A DNA stretch of 11,064 nt. Source: an uncultured Desulfobulbus sp. (GTDB taxonomy: Bacteria; Desulfobacterota; Desulfobulbia; Desulfobulbales; Desulfobulbaceae). The position numbers and the translations under genes were made by a program. Of this stretch, positions 6,085 through 11,064 are shown one piece after another. The notes below the pieces were generated by a model, which ran no database searches, was not told the DNA's origin, and was given only the letters and a program-made list of their open reading frames with translations. Location of the stretch: assembly GCA_946539945.1 (NCBI GenBank), contig CAMNHX010000012.1:1-11064 (forward strand). The letters are read 5' to 3'. Each line of letters opens with the position of its first letter. Position 1 is the first letter of the stretch.

Positions 6085-7569
6085 ATGAACACTTCTCTCC
6101 CCCTTCTGGACGCGGCGCTGAACTGGCGCACTGTTCTGGACATCGCACTCATCAGCACCGGTCTCTTTTTCCTCTGCATCACCCTGATGCGGCTGGGCAC
6201 CTGGAAGATTATCGCTGGCTTCTTTCTCGCGCTGGTGGTCTTTATTGCTGCCAACCTCTTGCACTTGCAGGGTCTGGAGTGGATTTACAGCAATGTCAGC
6301 CACGTGGCCCTGATCGGACTTATCGTCATTTTTCAGCCTGAACTGCGCAAGGTGCTGGAACGGGCAGTCTGGGCGCCGCCCAAGGGGGCGGCTCCGAAAG
6401 ACGAGCAGTTTCCCCACCTGATTGCCGACAGCCTGCTCGCCATGGCCCGGGAGAGCTGCGGCGCACTCATCGTCTATCCGGGCCGCGATCCGCTGGAGGA
6501 CAAGACCACCGGCGGCTTTGATCTGAACGCAGAGCCAAGCTATCCCCTGATCTTGAGCATCTTTGACGACAGTTCACCCGGTCACGACGGGGCGCTCATT
6601 GTCATGGGCGACCGTCTCGCCCGCTTTGGCGTGCGCCTGCCCATGTCCACCTCAACGCGGCTCTCTGATGCTTACGGGACCCGACACCACGCGGCCATGG
6701 GTCTGGTCGAGCAGAGCGATGCCCTGGCCCTAGTGGTTTCTGAAGAGCGTGGACAGGTTTCCGCCTTTTTTGACAGTCAGATGCAGCATCTGGAGACGCC
6801 AGCGGAAATCTGCGCTGTCATTACCGCGCACCTGGAACAGGCTGGTCTGGTGCGGCGGAAACAGAGACTATGGACCTTCAATCCGGCGCATTTCCTGCTT
6901 GCCATGATCAGTGTGATAGTTGCTGCCACGCTCTCCCTCTCTGTTCTGGATACGACCCGCAACACTGTGGAGCGCAGTGTGATTGCAGCGGTGGATTACA
7001 CCCAGGCAGCAACCGACGGCTCGGTGCTGGTGGGCGACAAGGCTACAGAAGTCACCCTGCACTTGAGTGGCCCCAGTATTGACATGGACAACCTGAAAAA
7101 GAATCCGCCCCGCGTGGTTATCGACTTGAGCACTTTGGACGAGGGCAAGCACTCGGTTGTCATTACCAGCAAAAACCTGGAACTGCCTCCCGGCATGACG
7201 CTTCTGGACGTGTCACCTGCCCAGATTGACCTGACCCTTGCGCCCATGGAGGAGAAGAACCTGCCCATTACCCCGCAGCTCATCGGCAAGTTGCCCGCAG
7301 GTCTGAAGCTGAAAAAGGTGACACTGATCCCGGATTCGATTCTGGTTTCCATGCCCAAGGTCAAGCAGGGACAGGAGGCTTTCAGAATCCTGACCACACC
7401 CATTTATCTGGACTCCATCAGCACGGACAGCCGCATTTTCAGCGGCATTGTGGCACGTCCTTCCATCCAGCCCGTGGCCAAGACCTGGCCTGACGTGGAG
7501 GTTCTAGTCGAACTGGAATCCCCGCCCGCTCCCCCGAAACTGGAAGGCGGCAAAAAGGCAAACAGATAG
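6085..7569 (+). CDS. Membrane diadenylate cyclase (CdaA/DisA_N domain) fused to a CdaR-like YbbR region
   Basis: The family makes cyclic di-AMP from two ATP at the inner face of the membrane. The 494-residue protein has three N-terminal hydrophobic segments (about 17-35, 40-59, 70-84), then LIVIFQPELRKVLE (79-92), as in CdaA. The cyclase domain follows at about 110-235, with CGALIVYPGRD (125-135), SSPGHDGALIV (163-173) holding the DGA motif (168-170), YGTRHHAAMGL (197-207) and SDALALVVSEERGQ (211-224). The usual RHR motif reads RHH (200-202). A fourth hydrophobic segment (about 268-289) would cross the membrane and lead to about 200 residues of YbbR-type repeats (about 303-387 and 390-477) containing VVIDLSTLDEG and LPPGMTLLDVSPAQIDLTL. 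CdaA and its regulator CdaR are usually separate neighbouring genes followed by glmM; here they are one chain and glmM is absent. The start is ATG 6085 with no clear ribosome binding site. An in-frame TGA at 6013 limits upstream extension. Confidence 0.9.
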   Translation: MNTSLPLLDAALNWRTVLDIALISTGLFFLCITLMRLGTWKIIAGFFLALVVFIAANLLHLQGLEWIYSNVSHVALIGLIVIFQPELRKVLERAVWAPPKGAAPKDEQFPHLIADSLLAMARESCGALIVYPGRDPLEDKTTGGFDLNAEPSYPLILSIFDDSSPGHDGALIVMGDRLARFGVRLPMSTSTRLSDAYGTRHHAAMGLVEQSDALALVVSEERGQVSAFFDSQMQHLETPAEICAVITAHLEQAGLVRRKQRLWTFNPAHFLLAMISVIVAATLSLSVLDTTRNTVERSVIAAVDYTQAATDGSVLVGDKATEVTLHLSGPSIDMDNLKKNPPRVVIDLSTLDEGKHSVVITSKNLELPPGMTLLDVSPAQIDLTLAPMEEKNLPITPQLIGKLPAGLKLKKVTLIPDSILVSMPKVKQGQEAFRILTTPIYLDSISTDSRIFSGIVARPSIQPVAKTWPDVEVLVELESPPAPPKLEGGKKANR

Positions 7570-7570
7570 C

Positions 7571-7590
7571 AGCAGGCCCTTGAGCCTGTT
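7571..7590 (+). terminator. Short hairpin after the cyclase gene
   Basis: AGCAGGC (7571-7577) can pair with GCCTGTT (7584-7590) with one G-U wobble, giving a seven-pair stem and a six-base loop just after the stop codon. The following bases (CCTCTGG) are not a U-tract, so an intrinsic terminator role is tentative. Confidence 0.25.
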
Positions 7591-7609
7591 CCTCTGGCGC
7601 AAAATGCAC

Positions 7610-7728
7610 ATAAGGGAACCTTGCAAAATAGCCGATCAGTTGAATTGCCGTTTTTGTAACTTGCCGATTTTCCTCGATTTTACCTGAACGGATGAGTGCA
7701 GATTTTGAATTTTTCAAGGTTCCCATAA
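7610..7728. mobile_element. MITE-like noncoding element with 16-bp terminal inverted repeats and 4-bp target duplication
   Basis: GGGAACCTTGCAAAAT at 7614-7629 and ATTTTTCAAGGTTCCC at 7709-7724 are inverse complements at 15 of 16 positions. The 111-bp unit is flanked directly by ATAA on both sides (7610-7613 and 7725-7728), as expected of a target-site duplication. The inside holds no credible ORF and is clearly more AT-rich than the genes on both sides. These are the marks of a miniature inverted-repeat element, or of an insertion sequence that has lost its transposase. I cannot name a parent family. The element lies between the cyclase and rfbB and ends 28 bases before the rfbB start, so it may supply or disrupt control sequences. 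Confidence 0.6.
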
Positions 7729-7756
7729 ACGCACATCAAGAAGCAAAGGAAAAAAC

Positions 7757-8809
7757 ATGACTCTTTCTCTTCTGGTAACAGGCGGTTCGGGCTTTATCGG
7801 TTCGAATTTTGTCCGTCTTGTTCTCAATGCCCGACCCGATTGGCAGGTGATCAACCTCGACAAGCTGACCTATGCCGGCAATCCGGCCAATCTGGCGGAC
7901 CTGGAAAAACTGCCCAACTACACCTTTGTTCACGGCGACATCTGCGACGCTGCCCTGGTGCGCGAGCTATTCCGCAAGCACCAGATCAACCGGGTGGTGC
8001 ATTTTGCCGCCGAATCCCACGTGGACCGGTCCATTGCCGGGCCAGACACTTTTATCCACACCAATGTCACAGGGACCTTCACGCTTCTGGAAGCGGCGCG
8101 GGAAGCTTGGCAGGATGCGGACAGCCGCAGGGACTGCCGTTTTCTCCACGTCAGCACAGATGAGGTCTTTGGCTCTTTGGGACCCACCGGCTTTTTCACG
8201 GAAAGCACGCCCTATGCGCCGCGTTCTCCCTATTCTGCCTCCAAGGCCGCATCCGACCATCTGGTCCGGGCCTGGTTTGCCACTTACGGTTTGCCGGTTC
8301 TGCTCACCAACTGCTCCAACAACTACGGCCCCTATCAGTTCCCGGAAAAACTCATCCCCCTGATGCTGAACAACGCCAAAAACGGCAAATCCTTGCCCGT
8401 GTACGGCGACGGCCAGAATGTACGCGACTGGCTCTACGTGGTGGATCACTGCGAAGCCATCCTGACCGTACTGGAAAGGGCGCAACCCGGCGAGTCCTAC
8501 AATATCGGCGGCCACAACGAGAAAAAGAATCTGGACATCGTGGGACTGCTCTGCGATCTCCTGGACAAAAAAGTCGCACCCTTGCCGGGTGGTGCGTCCA
8601 GACGCTCGCTCATCACCTTTGTGCGCGACCGGCTGGGGCATGATCGCCGCTACGCCATTGATGCCGGTAAAATCGCCCGTGAACTCGGCTGGAAGCCGCG
8701 CTTTACCTTTGAAAGCGGCATTGAGCAGACTGTGGACTGGTATCTGGCGCACCAGAACTGGATGGACGGCATTCTGGATGGATCGTACCAGAGAGGTTTT
8801 AGGGCTTGA
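7757..8809 (+). CDS. rfbB: dTDP-glucose 4,6-dehydratase
   Basis: RmlB/RfbB converts dTDP-D-glucose to dTDP-4-keto-6-deoxy-D-glucose, the branch point to dTDP-rhamnose and other deoxysugars of O-antigen or exopolysaccharide. The enzyme is a cytoplasmic, NAD-dependent extended SDR. The 350-residue sequence shows [12 protein letters not shown] (7-18), [10 protein letters not shown] (33-42), [11 protein letters not shown] (83-93), HVSTDEVFG (131-139) with the catalytic Thr134, Asp135 and Glu136, YSASK (159-163) with the active Tyr and Lys, [18 protein letters not shown] (184-201), and later [12 protein letters not shown] and [12 protein letters not shown]. Length is normal. ATG 7757 follows AAGGA at 7746-7750 with a six-base gap. 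No rfbA, rfbC or rfbD is next to it in this window; the neighbours are a MITE-like element and a lytic transglycosylase gene, so it appears to stand outside a sugar cluster, at least on these sides. Confidence 0.95.
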   Translation: MTLSLLVTGGSGFIGSNFVRLVLNARPDWQVINLDKLTYAGNPANLADLEKLPNYTFVHGDICDAALVRELFRKHQINRVVHFAAESHVDRSIAGPDTFIHTNVTGTFTLLEAAREAWQDADSRRDCRFLHVSTDEVFGSLGPTGFFTESTPYAPRSPYSASKAASDHLVRAWFATYGLPVLLTNCSNNYGPYQFPEKLIPLMLNNAKNGKSLPVYGDGQNVRDWLYVVDHCEAILTVLERAQPGESYNIGGHNEKKNLDIVGLLCDLLDKKVAPLPGGASRRSLITFVRDRLGHDRRYAIDAGKIARELGWKPRFTFESGIEQTVDWYLAHQNWMDGILDGSYQRGFRA

Positions 8810-9105
8810 ACCACTGCTATCAACACGAAGTACACCGTCCCGCCAGTTTGTGGGAAGGATGCGAAAGCCTCGCTGTTCGAGCGAAGTCCGTCTTGAGAGA
8901 CAGGAAAAATTCTGGTGAAAAAACAACCAGTTACCGCATTGCTGTCGCAGGACTTTGCTCTTTTCCTGCCGCTTTTCCTTGCATTTTGCTCTTTTGATAT
9001 GCTACAAGGGCAAGCAGCAATTCACCGTGTCTGCACGGTATGTATTGCTTGTCAAAAAAGTTGAACAATTTTCATAGGTTATACAAAAGACACCTATCTG
9101 CTCCT
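8810..9105 (+). other. Noncoding gap between rfbB and the lytic transglycosylase gene
   Basis: This 296-base stretch holds no convincing ORF or RNA gene. It turns T-rich from about 8955. It contains an 11-base direct repeat TTTGCTCTTTT at 8954-8964 and 8985-8995, a palindrome at 9024-9039 listed separately, and possible promoter elements: TTGTCA at 9049-9054 and TATACA at 9080-9085. Their 25-base spacing is too long for them to act as a pair, so no promoter is called. No strong terminator for rfbB was seen. Confidence 0.5.
9016..9049 (+). promoter_or_regulatory. Nested inverted repeat upstream of the lytic transglycosylase gene
   Basis: ACCGTG (9024-9029), TCTG, CACGGT (9034-9039) is a perfect dyad, enclosed by AGCAAT (9016-9021) and ATTGCT (9044-9049). 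No T-run follows, so a terminator is unlikely. It could be an operator for a dimeric regulator, placed 67 bases before the start codon, or a folded leader. The function is inferred from symmetry only. Confidence 0.4.
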
Positions 9106-11064
9106 ATGAGACTCTCCAAAAAGCTCTTGTACTGTGTCGTACTCCTTGGTTCCTTCTTTCTTTTGACTTCCTGCTCCAGCCATCCGCGAACCACCGGGCA
9201 TTCCGGGCCGTCCCGGACCATCAGCCAGCAGAAAAGCCTTGGAAAAGCCGGACAAACTACCGAGCCGCCCTTGGCGATCCGGAGCGTGGGTGCGGTGCAG
9301 CCTTCGGACGACGTGGACGATGTGGAAGCCCCGCTTGCCGAACCAGAAGAAAGCGTGGCTGAAGAAATTGCCGATCTGGATCAGCTCTGGCGCACAGAGG
9401 AAGTGCCAGTGCGGATGAAAACCCAAACCCGGAAACGGACACGGACCCCGATCCGGGTAGAGGTAGAGGAAGACGGCTACCCCATTTCAGGCTGTGACTT
9501 TCCGGTTGTGATCAACCAGAAGGTCAAATACTACCTGGACCTGTTCACAGGCAAGCAGCGCACCATGTTTGCCCGCTGGCTGGCGCGTTCTGGCCGCTAT
9601 GTCCCGGAAATCGAGAAAAAGTTGAAGGCCGCAGGTCTGCCGAAAGACCTGGCCTATCTTGCCATGATCGAGTCGGGCTACAATCCCTCGGCGGTTTCCC
9701 GTGCAGGAGCAGGCGGTCTGTGGCAGTTCATGCCTGCAACCGGGCGCGACTACGATCTGGCCATCAACTCCTGGGTTGACGAGCGCCGCGAGCCGCAAAA
9801 GGCAACCCGCGCTGCCATCCGCTATTTGAGCAAACTGTACCGCCAGTTTGACGACTGGCATCTGGCAGTGGCTGCCTATAACACCGGAGAGGGCAACATG
9901 GAAAGGGCCATCCGGCGCAAGGGAACCAGCGATTTCTGGACACTCGCCGCCAACGGGGCGCTCTACAAGGAAACCAGACACTATGTGCCCAAGTTCATTG
10001 CCGCAGTCATTATTGCCCGCAATCCCAAAGCCTATGGCTTTCACCGGATTTCCTATGAAAAGCAGACCCGCTACGAGGTGGTCCAGGTTCCTGGCTCAAC
10101 CGACCTGAACCTTGTAGCCGAGACGACCGGCACGCCACTCAAGCAGCTGCAGTCCCTGAACAACGAATTGCTGCACAAGCGCACTCCGCCGGATCAGAAT
10201 TATGCGCTTCGCGTACCCATGGGCAGTCGCAAGCGTGTGCTGGCCAATATCAACAAGCTGCAATACCGTCCCAAACCGCCGCCTGTTGTTGCTCCGGCAA
10301 GCGAGGAGGGCGAAAGCAGCTATGCTGCCACCACCCACTTTGTCAAGCCGGGTGAAACCCTGCACTCCATCAGCAGGGACTATCAGGTCAGCCTGACAGA
10401 CCTCTTGCGGGTCAACCGTTTGCGGGTTTCCGGGCTGCAGGCGGGTCAGCGTCTGCGCATTCCGGGCACAGCTGCTTCCCTGGTCGCCCAGAACGCGGCT
10501 GAAGTACAGCTGACCCAGACAGCAGCACTGACTCCAGTTGCTCCGGCCCGGGAAAGACAGCTTGCCCAGGCAACGGCACAACTTGCCCCGGTTGCTCCGG
10601 TTCAGGAAAAACAGCTTGTGCAGGCAGCGGCACAGCTTGCCCCGGTTGCTCCGGCCCAGGAGAGACAGCTTGTTCAGGCAGAGCCGGATGAGACCCCGGT
10701 CGTGCAGGAAGCCCGGCAGATGCCAAAGGCCAGCAACACCCGCACCTTCAAACTGGCCAAAACCTACAGACCTGCGGAAAGCGCCAAGCCCCGGACCCCG
10801 GAAAAGACTGTGCGGCCAGACAAGAGTGCCAACTCCAAAAACGCCAAACTTGCGGAAAGTTCCAGACCCAAGCCCCCGGAAAAGACTGTGCGACCGGACA
10901 GGAACGCCAACACCAAGGCGACTGCCTATCAGGTGCAGCGAGGCGACACCCTGCGCGACATTGCCCGCAGGCATGGCGTCAGTATGGCGCAACTCAAACA
11001 GTGGAACGATCTGGATCGCACGGGTATGGTCAAAACCGGGCAAAAGCTGGTCTTGAGCAAGGAG
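9106..11064 (+). CDS. MltD-like membrane-bound lytic murein transglycosylase lipoprotein with LysM domains (3' partial)
   Basis: The frame is open from ATG 9106 to the right edge (653 codons, no stop reached). The family cleaves the MurNAc-GlcNAc bond of peptidoglycan, leaving 1,6-anhydro ends, in the periplasm. Residues 1-23 are a lipoprotein signal peptide: KK, a hydrophobic core, and the lipobox LTSC with Cys23 lipidated. An acidic then basic linker follows. The SLT domain spans about 165-315, with LPKDLAYLAMIES (178-190, probable catalytic Glu189), NPSAVSRAGAGGLWQFMPAT (193-212), AVAAYNTGEGN (254-264) and ETRHYVPKFIAA (289-300), closest in style to MltD. LysM domains follow at about 410-454 (FVKPGETLHSISRDY) and 606-650 (YQVQRGDTLRDIARRHGV). 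Between them lies a Pro-, Ala-, Gln- and Lys-rich spacer with two sets of tandem repeats. No ribosome binding site precedes the ATG. More LysM copies may lie beyond the edge. Confidence 0.93.
   Translation, partial: MRLSKKLLYCVVLLGSFFLLTSCSSHPRTTGHSGPSRTISQQKSLGKAGQTTEPPLAIRSVGAVQPSDDVDDVEAPLAEPEESVAEEIADLDQLWRTEEVPVRMKTQTRKRTRTPIRVEVEEDGYPISGCDFPVVINQKVKYYLDLFTGKQRTMFARWLARSGRYVPEIEKKLKAAGLPKDLAYLAMIESGYNPSAVSRAGAGGLWQFMPATGRDYDLAINSWVDERREPQKATRAAIRYLSKLYRQFDDWHLAVAAYNTGEGNMERAIRRKGTSDFWTLAANGALYKETRHYVPKFIAAVIIARNPKAYGFHRISYEKQTRYEVVQVPGSTDLNLVAETTGTPLKQLQSLNNELLHKRTPPDQNYALRVPMGSRKRVLANINKLQYRPKPPPVVAPASEEGESSYAATTHFVKPGETLHSISRDYQVSLTDLLRVNRLRVSGLQAGQRLRIPGTAASLVAQNAAEVQLTQTAALTPVAPARERQLAQATAQLAPVAPVQEKQLVQAAAQLAPVAPAQERQLVQAEPDETPVVQEARQMPKASNTRTFKLAKTYRPAESAKPRTPEKTVRPDKSANSKNAKLAESSRPKPPEKTVRPDRNANTKATAYQVQRGDTLRDIARRHGVSMAQLKQWNDLDRTGMVKTGQKLVLSKE
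10528..10689 (+). repeat. Three tandem 54-bp repeats in the lytic transglycosylase linker
   Basis: Three consecutive 54-bp units (10528-10581, 10582-10635, 10636-10689) each encode 18 residues of the pattern L(A/T)PVAP-x-(R/Q)E-(R/K)QL-x-QA followed by three variable residues. The DNA copies are similar but diverged at several positions. The repeats form a Pro/Ala/Gln spacer between the LysM domains and are a likely site of copy-number change in frame. Confidence 0.8.
10774..10917 (+). repeat. Two 66-bp repeats in the lytic transglycosylase linker
   Basis: Units at 10774-10839 and 10852-10917, separated by 12 bases, each encode 22 residues with the core PEKTVRPD. They are basic and proline-rich, and differ in sequence from the 54-bp set just before them. 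They precede the second LysM domain. Confidence 0.75.

Noticed and set aside
7967..8926. Minus-strand open frame of 319 codons opposite rfbB
   Set aside because: Antisense to a complete and canonical rfbB. High-GC codon structure commonly leaves such frames open.
8909..8932. CTGGT-loop-ACCAG with a nearby T-run on the minus strand as a minus-strand terminator
   Set aside because: The stem is only five pairs and no minus-strand gene lies upstream of it to be terminated.
10096..11043. Minus-strand open frame of 315 codons with repeated GRSNRGKLCRC-like units
   Set aside because: The repeats are the antisense reflection of the tandem repeats in the lytic transglycosylase linker. No start signal or family match is visible.
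1..11064. CRISPR arrays, tRNA genes, rRNA, phage or defence cassettes
   Set aside because: No regularly spaced short repeats, no tRNA-like cloverleaf sequence, and no defence or phage protein signatures were seen. The genes are mostly housekeeping.

Overview
The window is most likely chromosomal DNA from a sulfate-reducing deltaproteobacterium (Desulfobacterota, Desulfovibrionales-like). The pointers are a fairly GC-rich background, a periplasmic-binding-protein-type domain beside a MogA (molybdenum metabolism), a zinc-ribbon type L28, and a diadenylate cyclase next to YbbR sequence in an otherwise Gram-negative gene set that includes an MltD-like lipoprotein and RmlB. The taxonomy is inferred from gene content and style; there is no rRNA or other decisive marker. 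Most of the window is housekeeping.

Layout. 1-2197 (+): three tightly packed genes. They are the 3' end of a PBP-like protein, probably the tail of a MoeA-PBP fusion; an unrecognised, AT-richer two-helix membrane protein; and mogA, whose start lies inside the end of the membrane-protein gene. A weak hairpin plus seven T follows. 2383-4428 (+): uvrB, probably from a GTG start. 4599-5426 (+): a short-chain dehydrogenase/reductase in which the catalytic Lys and the tetrad Asn are both replaced. 5693-5890 (-): rpmB, joined by a TGATG stop/start overlap to an acidic small protein whose open frame runs on antisense into the SDR gene. 6085-7569 (+), divergent from rpmB: one polypeptide that combines a CdaA-type diadenylate cyclase with a CdaR/YbbR extracytoplasmic region. 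7610-7728: a noncoding, MITE-like element with 16-bp terminal inverted repeats and a 4-bp target duplication. 7757-8809 (+): rfbB/rmlB. 9106 to the right edge (+): an MltD-like lytic transglycosylase lipoprotein with two visible LysM domains and two sets of tandem repeats in its linker, running off the window.

How the genes relate. The first block belongs to molybdenum cofactor assembly, apart from the membrane-protein interloper. The c-di-AMP synthase, dTDP-sugar gene and lytic transglycosylase all concern the cell envelope, but gaps of roughly 190-300 bases separate them, so they look like independent transcription units. uvrB stands alone as DNA repair.

No defence system, CRISPR array, tRNA, rRNA or complete insertion sequence was seen. 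The observations most worth following are the single-chain cyclase-YbbR fusion with an altered RHR motif, the MITE-like element, the SDR with a disrupted catalytic tetrad, the rpmB-coupled ORF, and the membrane-protein gene embedded in the molybdenum block.
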